DNA of 64,000 nt from Lachnospira hominis (ex Liu et al. 2021). GTDB lineage: Bacteria; Bacillota; Clostridia; Lachnospirales; Lachnospiraceae. A program made the translations under genes and the position numbers. Below the pieces are notes generated by a model, which saw nothing but the letters and a program-made list of their open reading frames with translations, ran no database searches and was not told the DNA's origin. Where the stretch lies: the NCBI RefSeq assembly GCF_014287955.1, contig NZ_JACOPD010000007.1, positions 123,029-187,028 on the forward strand, in the 5' to 3' direction. Positions 27,980 to 37,819 of this stretch are shown here, piece after piece. Each line of letters starts with the position of its first letter. Position 1 is the stretch's first letter.

Positions 27980-28711
27980 TTAAACAAGAGATTTATTCTT
28001 TTCGTATATCTGTAACATCAAGTCGTGAACTGTATCCGGCAGGGCTTTTCTTTCATCCCGGTCAAGTGCAGCTGTGTCAATCGGTGTACCAAACTCAAGA
28101 ATGGTATGAGTTCTTTTGATTGATGGAAAATGAGCTTCCAGAACATTTTCAGTATTATTCTGAACCATAGGGATTATCTTGCAGTTGCTCTTGTCTGCAA
28201 GTTTGAAACTGCCGCCGTGGAAAGGCATAATTCCATCACCTTTGTTCCTGGTTCCTTCAGGGAATATTACAATAGAAATGCCATTATTAATCTGTTCTAT
28301 ACCGGAAAGAATAGTTTTAAGACCTTCTCTCGGATTGGAACGATCCATAAAAAGGCAGTGTAAATATTTCATCCATAATCTTATAAATGGAACTTTTTGC
28401 ATCTCTTTTTTGGCAATAAAACCTGTAAGACGCGGCATGCGGCTGTAAGATACAACCGTGTCAAAAAACCCGCGGTGGTTGCCTATAAAAACAACAGGTT
28501 CGTCTTTTGGAATATTCTCAAGACCTATAACAGTTGTGCTTACCCCCGATAAAAATAAAATCACCTTAAACACAAACTGCACAAAACGAAGTGAGCTTAT
28601 ATCTTTTGCTTTTGGTGAAATCCTGCCTATAAGCCATTCAATTGGAAAAAGAATAAGGCTTAACACAAAAATGATGAGTAAAAATATACACACCAGAATT
28701 AATCGTATCAT
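27980..28711 (-). CDS. 1-acyl-sn-glycerol-3-phosphate acyltransferase (PlsC family)
   Basis: 243 aa with an N-terminal membrane helix. GNHRGFFDTV carries the catalytic H-X4-D and IFPEGTRNKGD is the glycerol-3-P binding block. It adds the second acyl chain to make phosphatidic acid at the membrane. It sits 23 bp after the ApbE gene on the same strand. Confidence 0.9.
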   Translation of the reverse strand: MIRLILVCIFLLIIFVLSLILFPIEWLIGRISPKAKDISSLRFVQFVFKVILFLSGVSTTVIGLENIPKDEPVVFIGNHRGFFDTVVSYSRMPRLTGFIAKKEMQKVPFIRLWMKYLHCLFMDRSNPREGLKTILSGIEQINNGISIVIFPEGTRNKGDGIMPFHGGSFKLADKSNCKIIPMVQNNTENVLEAHFPSIKRTHTILEFGTPIDTAALDRDERKALPDTVHDLMLQIYEKNKSLV

Positions 28712-28734
28712 GTAAACAAAAATCCTTTCTTAGT

Positions 28735-29766
28735 TTATTTCAGATATGAAGAAAATCCGCTCGAATACTTAATAGTTCCGTCAGACATGACAAACATGGC
28801 TTCAATGCCGGACAGGCTTTCTATAAGTTCTAATCCTTTATCAGCACCAAGTGCAAAACATGTGGTGCTTAAACAGTCTCCCGTGACTGATGCATCAGAT
28901 ATGATTGTTACATCTGAAAGTCCGTTATCATACGGATATCCTGTGGATGGATTTAGAATATGATGATAAAGCTTGCCATCCTGATAAAAGTATCTTTCGT
29001 AGTTACCGGAAGATACGGCGGATTTATTATTAAGACGCAATGTTACAAGAGGTACTGAATCTTCAGAGAATGGTTTCTTTATTCCTATAAGGAAAGGATT
29101 ATCTGAAGACTTTTCACCTACACATAATACATTGCCGCCAAGATTAATAATACCACGGTTTATGCTTTTTTCCAAAAGAAAATTGCGTATTTTATCTGCA
29201 ATATAGCCTTTTGCTATGGCACCGAGGTCGATGACGGTCTTATCCGGCTTGTCTACAGTATATGTTCCGTCATTATTTTCCGTAAGTTTAAGCCTGGTAT
29301 AATCTACATATGATAATGCATTCTGTATATCACTGTCATCAGGTACAGCCGGATTATCTGATGTGAAATCCCACAAAGATGATACGCTGCCGATTGTTAT
29401 GTCAAATGCACCATCTGACATATCGGCATATTGGATGCCATATGATATCAGTTCTCCGAGTTCATGCGGCACAGTTGTAATCTGACCATCATTAAGCTTA
29501 TACAGGGTACTGTCAGGGTTGGTTCTTGAAAACATCAGCTCATATGTGTCACATATTCGCAGAGCTTCGTTAAGAATCTCTTTAAGCTCTGAGGTTTTGT
29601 GACCTCCTGTTGTATATGCACTTACAGCAACATAAGTATTGAGCTTGTAACCTGTAACCTGTACAGGGTCGGAAAGTACAGTGTTCTGGCATCCGTTTAG
29701 TAAAAATGACAAAAATATTAAAATGCAGGCTGCTGATGACAAATGCCTTTTTGTGACTGATTTCAT
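28735..29766 (-). CDS. apbE: FAD:protein FMN transferase (ApbE), lipoprotein
   Basis: 343 aa. The signal peptide ends in FLLNGC, a lipobox. The ApbE core shows LMFSRTNPDSTLYKLN, IDLGAIAKGYIADKI, GNVLCVG, HHILNPSTGYP and TGDCLSTTCFALG (metal and FAD binding). It attaches FMN to a threonine of RNF/NQR-type or extracellular flavoproteins outside the membrane. No flavoprotein target is in the window. RBS AAAGGAAG before ATG 29766. Confidence 0.93.
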   Translation of the reverse strand: MKSVTKRHLSSAACILIFLSFLLNGCQNTVLSDPVQVTGYKLNTYVAVSAYTTGGHKTSELKEILNEALRICDTYELMFSRTNPDSTLYKLNDGQITTVPHELGELISYGIQYADMSDGAFDITIGSVSSLWDFTSDNPAVPDDSDIQNALSYVDYTRLKLTENNDGTYTVDKPDKTVIDLGAIAKGYIADKIRNFLLEKSINRGIINLGGNVLCVGEKSSDNPFLIGIKKPFSEDSVPLVTLRLNNKSAVSSGNYERYFYQDGKLYHHILNPSTGYPYDNGLSDVTIISDASVTGDCLSTTCFALGADKGLELIESLSGIEAMFVMSDGTIKYSSGFSSYLK

Positions 29767-29857
29767 AAATTACTTCCTTTATAAAAATGAAAAAAATGTG
29801 AAACGCCTTTTATTTTGTCAATAAGTATGCTATAACAGTCTATGTTGTTAAAAATAG

Positions 29858-29887
29858 TTGACAACTATATGCGTTTGTGGTTATATT
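29858..29887 (+). promoter_or_regulatory. Probable promoter of the trigger-factor-like gene
   Basis: TTGACA, then TTATAT or TATATT after 17 or 18 bp, about 70 bp before ATG 29956 in the divergent gap to apbE. Confidence 0.6.
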
Positions 29888-29955
29888 ATAAATATATTTT
29901 ATATATTTTGCAATACCTGAATGCAGAAATTTTTATTTTTTGAAAGGAACTTATT

Positions 29956-31134
29956 ATGAAAAAGAAATTTATGAGTGTTATGCTTGCGGCAACACTTGTT
30001 GTTTCATTGGTGGGCTGTGGTAAGAAGAATAACAATAATACTGCAACAGATGCTGATGATACATCAAACAAAGCTATTACAGCAGAGGAATATAATGCAA
30101 CAATTGCATCGAATGCAGCGGTTTATAAGAAGTACATTACACTTCCTGAGTATAAGGGAATTGCAGTGTCAGTTGATAAGTCGTCACTTACCGTATCGGA
30201 TGATGATGTTGAGACTTACATAAGCAATATTTTATCTTCATATGCTACTTCAGAGCAGGTAACAGAAGGAACAACTGCAAGCGGTGATACTATATCACTT
30301 GATTACAGCGGTAAGCTTGACGGTGTTGCATTTTCAGGCGGAACAGCAACAGATGTATCATACACAATCGGTTCAGGCAAGTTCATAACAGACCTTGACC
30401 AGGGACTTGTGGGGCTTAATGTAGGTCAGGAATATGATATTCCATGTACATTCCCTAGTGATTACAGCAGTTCGGATCTTGCAGGAAAGAGCGTTATATT
30501 TACAGTAACAGTTCATTCTATTACAAAGAAGACAATTCCTGAACTTACAGATGAGTGGGTTGCTGCTAATGCAGAGAGCATGGGAATTGAAGGAACAACA
30601 GTTGAAGCTTTAAGAAAAGAGGCAAGAGAATATCTTGAGAATTCAGGAAAGAGCACATATGACAGCAATAAGTACAGTGCTGTTTACGAGGTAATAAAGA
30701 AAGATATAACAGTTAATGGATATCCACAGGCAGAGTTAGACAGCTTAAAGTCAATTCTTAAACAGAATATGGAAGCAGAATATAATCAGTATCAGTCATA
30801 TTATTCAGCACAGGGTATCTCAGATTTTTCTTCATATCTCTCAAGTGTATACAATCTTTCTGATGATGCAGCATATGATGATTATGCTACACAGACAGCA
30901 CAGGAATATCTTCTTGAGAAGATGGTTCTTACAATAATTGCAGCTGATAACGGAATTGATGTAAGTGCAGATGATATTAATGAAATCGGTGCTACATATG
31001 CAAGCTATTATGGTTATACAGATTATCAGGAGATTCTTGATACATATGGCAACGAGATGAATGCAGAACTCGGATACGAGAAGCTTAGCGAAAAGGTTCA
31101 GAGCTTCTTAAATGATAATTCAGTAGAACAGTAA
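29956..31134 (+). CDS. Trigger-factor-like secreted peptidyl-prolyl isomerase lipoprotein
   Basis: 392 aa. The signal peptide ends in SLVGC, a lipobox, followed by an Asn-rich linker. A FKBP domain lies at ~100-200 (GDTISLDYSGKLDGVAFSGG, GSGKFITDLDQGLVGLNVGQ, VIFTVTVHSI), with a helical trigger-factor C-terminal-like part after it. Likely folds exported proteins at the outer membrane face. It lacks the ribosome-binding domain of cytoplasmic Tig. RBS AAAGGAAC before ATG. Confidence 0.88.
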   Translation: MKKKFMSVMLAATLVVSLVGCGKKNNNNTATDADDTSNKAITAEEYNATIASNAAVYKKYITLPEYKGIAVSVDKSSLTVSDDDVETYISNILSSYATSEQVTEGTTASGDTISLDYSGKLDGVAFSGGTATDVSYTIGSGKFITDLDQGLVGLNVGQEYDIPCTFPSDYSSSDLAGKSVIFTVTVHSITKKTIPELTDEWVAANAESMGIEGTTVEALRKEAREYLENSGKSTYDSNKYSAVYEVIKKDITVNGYPQAELDSLKSILKQNMEAEYNQYQSYYSAQGISDFSSYLSSVYNLSDDAAYDDYATQTAQEYLLEKMVLTIIAADNGIDVSADDINEIGATYASYYGYTDYQEILDTYGNEMNAELGYEKLSEKVQSFLNDNSVEQ

Positions 31135-31158
31135 AAATATAAACAAAAGAACGTTTGT

Positions 31159-31199
31159 TTTTGGGAAATCTTTGTGATTTTATCAGAGATTTCCCAAAA
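31159..31199 (+). terminator. Rho-independent terminator
   Basis: A 13-bp stem TTTTGGGAAATCT / AGATTTCCCAAAA with a 15-base loop, 24 bp past the preceding stop. Confidence 0.75.
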
Positions 31200-31234
31200 T
31201 GTTTGTTATGGCGTTAAAGAACGGAGAGAGAAAA

Positions 31235-32878
31235 ATGAATCAGTTTGTACCAAAGCTGTTTGACTGTATGAAGAGTTATACAAAAGAGCAGTTTGCAAAA
31301 GATGTTATTTCAGGAATTATTGTCGCTATTATAGCTCTTCCATTATCAATAGCACTTGCACTTGCATCGGGAGTGGGACCGGAGCAAGGCATATATACAG
31401 CGATATTTGCTGGATTTGTTATTTCGTTTTTAGGTGGAAGCAATGTCCAGATTGCCGGTCCAACAGCTGCATTTGCAACGATTGTTGCAGGAATTGTTGC
31501 AAGAAACGGAATGTCAGGTCTTGCGGCTGCAACGATTATGGCAGGTATACTCCTTATTATAATGGGCTTTTTAAAGCTTGGCAATCTGATAAGATTTATT
31601 CCTTATACAATCACAACAGGATTTACATTTGGTATTGCTGTGACCATTTTGGTAGGCCAGATAAAGGACTTTCTGGGGCTTACATTTACTAATTCACCTA
31701 TAGATACAGTTGATAAGGTAAAAGAATGTATAAACTGTATCGGAACTTTTAATTATCAGGCACTTATAGTCGGTGTTGTTGCACTTGCTATTTTAATTAT
31801 ATTTCCTAAGATTACAGAAAAAATCCCACCATCACTTATTGCAGTGATTGTGACAATTGTGATGGTTAAGGTGTTAAAAATGGATGTAAAGACAATTGGT
31901 GATTTGTATACAATATCCAATAAACTTCCGTCTGTCAGCCTTCCGTCAATTAATTTTACTATGATAAGGGAACTTTTCCCTGATGCACTTACAATTGCGG
32001 TGCTTGCAGGTATCGAATCACTCTTATCATGTGTTGTTGCGGATGGTATGGTTGGAAGCAGACATAAGCCTAATATGGAGCTTGTTGCACAGGGAGCCGG
32101 CAATGTTGTATCGGCACTTTTCGGAGGTATACCGGCAACGGGTGCCATTGCAAGAACAGCGGCAAATATCAAGAGTGGTGGACGAACTCCGGTTGCAGGT
32201 ATGGTCCATTCAGTCACACTTTTACTTATACTTGTTGTTCTTATGCCATATGCGGCATGGATTCCAATGCCGGCAATTGCGGCGATTCTTTTCATGGTTG
32301 CATACAATATGAGTGGATGGAGAGAATTTGTTTCACTTTGCAAGACATCTCCTAAGAGTGATATCCTTGTTCTTGTGACTACATTTGTCCTTACAGTGGT
32401 ATTTGACCTTGTAGTTGCTATTGAGGTCGGTGTTGTTATGGCAGCACTTCTTTTCCTTATGAGAATGTCTAACGTAACTGAAGTTAAGAGCTGGAAGTAT
32501 CTCGGAGAGGATATTAACGAGCACGATGACCCTGACAGCATAAGACTTAAAGTTGTTCCAAAGAATACGGTTGTGTATGAGATAATTGGACCAATGTTTT
32601 TTGCGGCAGCAGACAAATTTATGGAGATTTCGTTAGAACCCGGCGTAAAAGTTCTTATTATAAGAATGCGAGGTGTTCCGGCAATGGATGTTACGGCACT
32701 TAAATCATTGCAGAAGATACAGGCTGCATGTAAGAAGCGTAATATAACACTTCTTTTATCACATGTTCAGGAGCAGCCAAGACTTATGATGGAAAAGGCT
32801 GGATTTGCAGATGCTGTCGGACATGAGAATTTCTGTGCGAATATAGATGCGGCATTAGAGAGAGCAGCATCGCTGTAG
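31235..32878 (+). CDS. SulP family anion transporter with STAS domain
   Basis: 547 aa from ATG 31235 (GGAGAGA upstream), not the in-frame ATG at 31199 inside the terminator arm. Eleven or so membrane helices with the SulP signatures DVISGIIVAIIALPLSIALA and GPTAAFATIVAGI, then a cytoplasmic STAS domain (~430-545; AADKFMEISL, IIRMRGVPAMDVTALKSL). Family members carry sulfate, bicarbonate or dicarboxylates; the substrate is not decided by sequence. Monocistronic between two terminators. Confidence 0.93.
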   Translation: MNQFVPKLFDCMKSYTKEQFAKDVISGIIVAIIALPLSIALALASGVGPEQGIYTAIFAGFVISFLGGSNVQIAGPTAAFATIVAGIVARNGMSGLAAATIMAGILLIIMGFLKLGNLIRFIPYTITTGFTFGIAVTILVGQIKDFLGLTFTNSPIDTVDKVKECINCIGTFNYQALIVGVVALAILIIFPKITEKIPPSLIAVIVTIVMVKVLKMDVKTIGDLYTISNKLPSVSLPSINFTMIRELFPDALTIAVLAGIESLLSCVVADGMVGSRHKPNMELVAQGAGNVVSALFGGIPATGAIARTAANIKSGGRTPVAGMVHSVTLLLILVVLMPYAAWIPMPAIAAILFMVAYNMSGWREFVSLCKTSPKSDILVLVTTFVLTVVFDLVVAIEVGVVMAALLFLMRMSNVTEVKSWKYLGEDINEHDDPDSIRLKVVPKNTVVYEIIGPMFFAAADKFMEISLEPGVKVLIIRMRGVPAMDVTALKSLQKIQAACKKRNITLLLSHVQEQPRLMMEKAGFADAVGHENFCANIDAALERAASL

Positions 32879-32931
32879 GATAGCAGGAATAAAGAGAATA
32901 TAACAATCTGATAAAATATTTTATAAAAATA

Positions 32932-32970
32932 ACAGAGCGGCACTGGTTTGTAATCAGTGCTGCTCTGTTT
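32932..32970 (+). terminator. Rho-independent terminator after SulP gene
   Basis: ACAGAGCGGCACTG / CAGTGCTGCTCTGT pairs over 14 bp with one wobble, loop of ~9, then a short T run. It lies 35 bp before the convergent gene end and may serve both. Confidence 0.8.
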
Positions 32971-33005
32971 ATGTTAATGATGTTTGTTGATAATGAGCGG
33001 AAATA

Positions 33006-33908
33006 TCAGAAGCTGTGACCGCCGCCACCGCCACCGCCGCCGCCTGACGAACCGCCACCGCCGGAAGATGAACTTCCACCGCCGGAAGATGAACCGCCGC
33101 TGCTGGAACTTGGTGGAGAATACACTCTTGTCTGGTTTATAAATTGAAATTGTGTACCATTAAAAGCCTGATGAACGAAAGCACCGCTGATAAGCTGTTT
33201 TGATTTTGGCTTTTTCTGCTTTGTGAGTAATCGTACAATTCCATAATTGGCAAACAAAGCAATTATAAGAGCCAGTAAAATATTACTTGTGTATTTCATC
33301 GGCTGGCGTATTTTTGAACCTTTCAAAAGAGCCAATTCCTGCTCAAATGCCTTACTTGCACAATTATAATATTCTTTTTTACTTGCGTAAGTGTAAATAT
33401 TATCTGTTATTGTATCAGCGTAACTTTCTGTTATGGTTTTATAGATTTCTCCATTGCTGTGAATCCATATTTTTCTTTTCGCCATATCTATAAGAAAGAC
33501 AGTTCCGCTGTTTTTCTGGAATATTTGTGCATAGTATGCATATGCGTAATCGTCTGTTGTGCTGTACGAATTAGTCAAAATACTCTTAAAGGCGACATTT
33601 CCGTACTGTGTTATATCTTTCATCAAATCTGCAAGCTGCGTTCTTTCATAATCGGTCAGCAGTGCGGCATCATCCTCAATACGCACAACATATCCGGTCT
33701 CTGGATTTGTATAATAAATATTTCCTGAGACAGAAGAATCATTGCTTTTAGTATCAGCAGAAGTTGTTGCTTCAGTATTAGGGGTGTTATCTGCTGCAGA
33801 CGCATTTAAAGAGAATAAAAATACTGAAAAGAGCATTGTTAAGCAGAAAATACATGTATATACAACTTTGAAAAATCTGCTGTAAAGACTGCTGTTTTTA
33901 ATCTGCAT
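33006..33908 (-). CDS. TPM-domain membrane protein with Gly/Ser-rich C terminus (YgcG/Psb32-like)
   Basis: 300 aa. Three ATGs follow GGAGG directly (33914, 33911, 33908); 33908 has the best spacing. A signal segment (~12-34) ends near ASA, then comes a TPM domain (~60-190; VRIEDDAALLTDYERTQLADLM, YAQIFQKNSGTVFLIDMAKRKIWIHSNG), one membrane helix (~210-230) and a tail of Ser/Gly runs ending in GGGHSF. Proteins of this type often occur beside LemA or zinc-ribbon proteins. Its start overlaps the end of the upstream zinc-ribbon gene by 11 bases, suggesting coupled translation. Function unknown. Confidence 0.82.
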   Translation of the reverse strand: MQIKNSSLYSRFFKVVYTCIFCLTMLFSVFLFSLNASAADNTPNTEATTSADTKSNDSSVSGNIYYTNPETGYVVRIEDDAALLTDYERTQLADLMKDITQYGNVAFKSILTNSYSTTDDYAYAYYAQIFQKNSGTVFLIDMAKRKIWIHSNGEIYKTITESYADTITDNIYTYASKKEYYNCASKAFEQELALLKGSKIRQPMKYTSNILLALIIALFANYGIVRLLTKQKKPKSKQLISGAFVHQAFNGTQFQFINQTRVYSPPSSSSGGSSSGGGSSSSGGGGSSGGGGGGGGGHSF

Positions 33909-35529
33909 CATCATCACCTCCGTTATAATTGTCGAATTCGGGAAGTTTTCTTGTTGCAAGCATATTGTAATAATTAATAAGACTTATAAGTGAGAACACA
34001 ACAGCAATCATGGCACCGATACATCCACCATAATAGAAAAGGTCTGATACAGGCTTTAATATCGAAATAACTGCTGCAATTATAATAGCTGCAAGTGACG
34101 GCAGTGAACCCGGTATAACAAATTTATTTTTCAGTGTCTTCAGAGTCTTTTCATGTGTACGGACAAGTACAATGCCAATAATAATCATTGCAATCCAGAA
34201 TATTGGTCCGAAATTAAAAAGCAAAAGGCTGCTCATAAGGGCGGCAGTCATTGACATTACATTAAAAGTAATAAAAACAATAAAAAATGCAGTAAAAATG
34301 CTGAAAAATTTTGAATTATTAACTTTTTTAAAGGAGCGTTTCCGTTTATTTTTTACAGGCTGCTTATTGTCGAAGTTATCATTGCATATAGCATATTTTC
34401 CGATGTCATCAAGCCCTTCGTCACGCTTTTTGATTTCCTTTAATTCTATTCCGTAAAGAATCATAGAAATAAGTGCTATAAACGCAACAAGCGTTAATGT
34501 TGTAGTTGGGCGAAATGTAAAAAATATGTTCAAAAACAAAAATATAGGAATTGTAAGCAAAAGCGAACCGGTAATAAATTTTCCTATAGATACAGGTAAG
34601 TCTGCGGCAATTTTTCCGGTCTGGCCGTTTATTGTAGCATATGCAACTCTGTCTTTTTTTCTATATGACAAAAACCATACAGGAAACATTGCACAGTCGG
34701 TTTCCTCAATGTGAGAATCAAGGTGACTGGCTATCTGGCTGTCAGAGTCATCAAGATTATATCTGTGGGCTTCCTTTGAATCTGGAATTACAGAGTTTTT
34801 TATGTAATCAACAGATGCGTCTTCCGCTATTGATTTTGCATCATATTCATAAGTGTTTTTTGGCACATCCGCAGTATCGGCATAAAAACCACTCAGAAAT
34901 GAAGGCGTGAATGTATTCATGTTTTTTGCATCAAAAGGAGCGATAGCCTGGCTTAAAGTGTCATCAAACGAAGATGAAGCATCAAATGACAGACCTTTAT
35001 AAGATGAATTGTTATATCCGGAAAGCTCATAGTTGTCTGTATAAATATAGTCACCTTTGCGGTGGCTTCTTGAAAAACGGAATCCGCTCATGCCTTTCTG
35101 GGTTACATGATATACCCAGTAAGGCATATAAATTCCCCTGAAACCATCTATAAATTCCGGGTCTTTTAATTCTTTAGGTGCAAATATAGCATTTTTAACT
35201 CTTTTCTTGTAGGCTTCTTTACAATCCTGCTTAGTCATTTTGAACGGAATGATATATCCCGGACGCTTTTCTTTCGTAAGTCTGCCGGAAAGAATAGTTG
35301 ATGCACCACAGTAAGAGCAAAAATTAGCAGCGGTATTTTCTGTACTTAAAATCCTGCCGCCGCATTGTGGACATGTAAACTCTGTCACATCAAAATATGT
35401 GTTTTCCTCTGCGTCAGTTTCTTTGGAAATATCATATGGGTCGAAGTATGAATTACAGTTTGCACAAGCCATTTTTTGTGAAGCGATATCAAACTTGATA
35501 TTACCGCCACAGTTGGGACATTGATACAT
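33898..35529 (-). CDS. TFIIB-type zinc-ribbon membrane protein
   Basis: 543 aa. Zinc ribbons CPNCGG...CANC (4-26) and CPQCGG...CSYCGA (~52-75) are followed by a soluble domain (~90-310; IIPFKMTKQDCKEAYKKRV, MPYWVYHV, CAMFPVWFLSYRKKDR) and about six membrane helices in two groups (~315-365, ~410-530). The C terminus is Asp-rich. The same family is common in Clostridia as a partner of TPM proteins. Role unknown, possibly membrane-protein quality control. RBS AAAGGAATT. Confidence 0.82.
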   Translation of the reverse strand: MYQCPNCGGNIKFDIASQKMACANCNSYFDPYDISKETDAEENTYFDVTEFTCPQCGGRILSTENTAANFCSYCGASTILSGRLTKEKRPGYIIPFKMTKQDCKEAYKKRVKNAIFAPKELKDPEFIDGFRGIYMPYWVYHVTQKGMSGFRFSRSHRKGDYIYTDNYELSGYNNSSYKGLSFDASSSFDDTLSQAIAPFDAKNMNTFTPSFLSGFYADTADVPKNTYEYDAKSIAEDASVDYIKNSVIPDSKEAHRYNLDDSDSQIASHLDSHIEETDCAMFPVWFLSYRKKDRVAYATINGQTGKIAADLPVSIGKFITGSLLLTIPIFLFLNIFFTFRPTTTLTLVAFIALISMILYGIELKEIKKRDEGLDDIGKYAICNDNFDNKQPVKNKRKRSFKKVNNSKFFSIFTAFFIVFITFNVMSMTAALMSSLLLFNFGPIFWIAMIIIGIVLVRTHEKTLKTLKNKFVIPGSLPSLAAIIIAAVISILKPVSDLFYYGGCIGAMIAVVFSLISLINYYNMLATRKLPEFDNYNGGDDDAD

Positions 35530-35672
35530 TATCTAATTCCTTTCTTTTAAATAAAAATTTAATATAAAATTTACTGAATATTTACAATAACATGATAGCA
35601 GATTTTACATAACCAATACAATAATATATTAAAATAAAATTTTTAATAATATATTTTCAGATAGGAGCAGAT

Positions 35673-36506
35673 ATGCCTTCAACATATGCACATTACAGAT
35701 TTGGTGAGGATATAAAGCGTCAGCTTTATGGAAGAGAAAAATTGATAATAGAAAAATATCAGGATTTGTTTGAAATAGGACTGCATGGTCCGGATATTTT
35801 ATTTTATTATAAGCCGCTTAAAGGAAACAAAATTAATGAGGTGGGATATAAGACACATGAAAAATCGGGCAGAGATTTTTTTGAACATGCTTTGAATATT
35901 ATAAAAAGACAGGAAAAAAAGGAAAAATACATCGCATATATTTACGGTGTTATCTGTCATTTTGACTTGGATGTCGCATGTCATGGTTATATAGATGAAA
36001 AAATAGAGAAGAGCGGTATTTCGCATACAGAAATTGAAGTTGAATTTGACAGGGAACTTATGATTAATGAAGGACTTGACCCGGTAAGACATCACTTGAC
36101 TAATCATATCCGGACTGATTATGAAAATGAAAGCGTTATTTCAAAATTTTATAAAGGTGTATCGGCAAAGGATGTACATAAAGCTTTGAAAAGCATGATT
36201 TATTATAACAATCTTTTATGTGCACCATCCGGGATAAAGCGTGCATTAATATATGGATTGCTGGGAATAAGCGGAAATTATAAAGAGATGCACGGTCTTA
36301 TTGTTAATAAAAAGAAAAATCCCCAATGTGAAGATTCAACATTAAAACTTATGTCACTTTATCAGACTGCATTAAAAAGAGCAAAAAAGCATATAGTTGA
36401 ATTTGATGAACAGCTTTGCGGTGAAAATAAAAAATTTGATGATATATATAATTATTCGTTTGGATCAAAATTTATAGAAAATGAGGTGTTACATGAAAAA
36501 AAGTAA
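35673..36506 (+). CDS. Zinc-dependent phospholipase C family protein
   Basis: 277 aa. MPSTYAHYRFGEDI, GLHGPDILFYY, HEKSGRDFFEHAL, YGVICHFDLDVACHGYI and HTEIEVEFDRELM give the His/Asp set that binds zinc in the alpha-toxin-like PF00882 fold. There is no signal peptide, so it is probably cytoplasmic; in Clostridia this version is a conserved protein of unknown substrate. Its last 14 bases overlap the MFS gene that follows. Confidence 0.85.
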   Translation: MPSTYAHYRFGEDIKRQLYGREKLIIEKYQDLFEIGLHGPDILFYYKPLKGNKINEVGYKTHEKSGRDFFEHALNIIKRQEKKEKYIAYIYGVICHFDLDVACHGYIDEKIEKSGISHTEIEVEFDRELMINEGLDPVRHHLTNHIRTDYENESVISKFYKGVSAKDVHKALKSMIYYNNLLCAPSGIKRALIYGLLGISGNYKEMHGLIVNKKKNPQCEDSTLKLMSLYQTALKRAKKHIVEFDEQLCGENKKFDDIYNYSFGSKFIENEVLHEKK

Positions 36507-37818
36507 GCTTTCGCCACTTGAGAGAAACTGGGTTTTGTATGATGTTGGCAATTCAGCATTTACACTTCTTGTATCAACGCTGTTGCCGATATATTTTAAT
36601 TATATTGCCGGAAATGCAGGAATATCGTCTGTTGATTATCTTGCGTACTGGGGATATGCAGCTTCGATAGTTACAATAATAGTTGCATTTATGGGACCGG
36701 TTGTTGGTACTATGACAGATATAAAAGATTTCAGGAAGCCTATTTTTATGGCTTCAATTGCAATCGGAACAATAGGATGTATTGCTATGGGATTTGCAAA
36801 ACAGTGGATTTTATTTCTTGCAATATATATGATTGCAAAAATCGGATATTCATGCAGTCTCATTTTTTATGATTCTATGCTTTCGGATGTAACAACAAAT
36901 TCACGCATGGATATGGTTTCGGCACAAGGATTTGCATGGGGATACATAGGAAGCTGTGTTCCATTTGCTGGCTGTCTTGTTATTGTTTTATTTGCGGATA
37001 AAATAGGAATATCTCTTGAAACTGCGATGATAATTTCATTTATAATTATAGCAGTCTGGTGGGGATTTATGTCTATTCCACTCATAAAAACATATAAACA
37101 GAAGCATTATATTTTAAAAAGCAGAAATGCGGTTTCTGACAGTTTTTCAAGAATTGGAAAGACATTTGCAAATATAAAAAAGCAGAAAAAAATAATGTTT
37201 TTTATTATTGCTTTTTTCTTCTATATAGATGGTGTGTATACAATTATTGATATGGCTACGGCATATGGTTCAGCACTTGGACTCAACAGTACAACACTTC
37301 TGCTGGCACTGCTTGTAACACAAATAATAGCATTTCCGTGTGCTATTATATTTGGAAGACTTTCAGAAAAAATTGAAACATCAAAACTTATACTGGTTTG
37401 CATTGTTGCATATTTCGGCATTGCGGTATTTGCGGTATTTTTAAGAAATCAGATACAGTTCTGGATTTTGGCGATGCTTGTTGGCATGTTCCAGGGAGGA
37501 ATTCAGGCACTGTCACGTTCATTTTTTACTAAAATAATTCCGCAGAATCAGTCAGGTGAGTATTTTGGAATACTTGATATTTGCGGAAAAGGAGCTTCAT
37601 TTGTTGGAACAACTGTTGTTGGTGCCGCTTCACAGATTACAGGTAATATTAATATAGGAGTTGGCATGATTTCAATTATGTTTATTCTTGGAATAGTTTT
37701 CTTTAGTATTTGTGTCCGCACGCCGCTTGATGATATTGCAACAGATGAGAAAAAAGACTGCGGGCAGACACAAATTAAAACAAATGACAAAGTTGTAGAA
37801 CGATTAAATACAATTTAG
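36493..37818 (+). CDS. MFS transporter, UMF1/Atg22-like family
   Basis: 441 aa from ATG 36493 (GAGGTG just upstream, inside the end of the preceding gene). Twelve membrane helices; ERNWVLYDVGNSAFTLLVSTLLPIYF at the N terminus and the 4-5 and 10-11 loops match UMF1 carriers, which in yeast export vacuolar amino acids. Substrate here unknown. Its stop is 1 bp from the stop of the convergent degV gene, leaving no room for a terminator. Confidence 0.9.
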   Translation: MKKSKLSPLERNWVLYDVGNSAFTLLVSTLLPIYFNYIAGNAGISSVDYLAYWGYAASIVTIIVAFMGPVVGTMTDIKDFRKPIFMASIAIGTIGCIAMGFAKQWILFLAIYMIAKIGYSCSLIFYDSMLSDVTTNSRMDMVSAQGFAWGYIGSCVPFAGCLVIVLFADKIGISLETAMIISFIIIAVWWGFMSIPLIKTYKQKHYILKSRNAVSDSFSRIGKTFANIKKQKKIMFFIIAFFFYIDGVYTIIDMATAYGSALGLNSTTLLLALLVTQIIAFPCAIIFGRLSEKIETSKLILVCIVAYFGIAVFAVFLRNQIQFWILAMLVGMFQGGIQALSRSFFTKIIPQNQSGEYFGILDICGKGASFVGTTVVGAASQITGNINIGVGMISIMFILGIVFFSICVRTPLDDIATDEKKDCGQTQIKTNDKVVERLNTI

Positions 37819-37819
37819 C

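Noticed and set aside
31756..32616. 286-codon ORF on the reverse strand of the SulP gene
   Set aside because: It is fully antisense to a clear SulP gene, has no RBS, and its composition mirrors the membrane gene. The same reasoning excludes long antisense ORFs such as 38034-38585 (opposite degV), 20122-20586 (opposite MATE) and 36867-37085 (opposite MFS).
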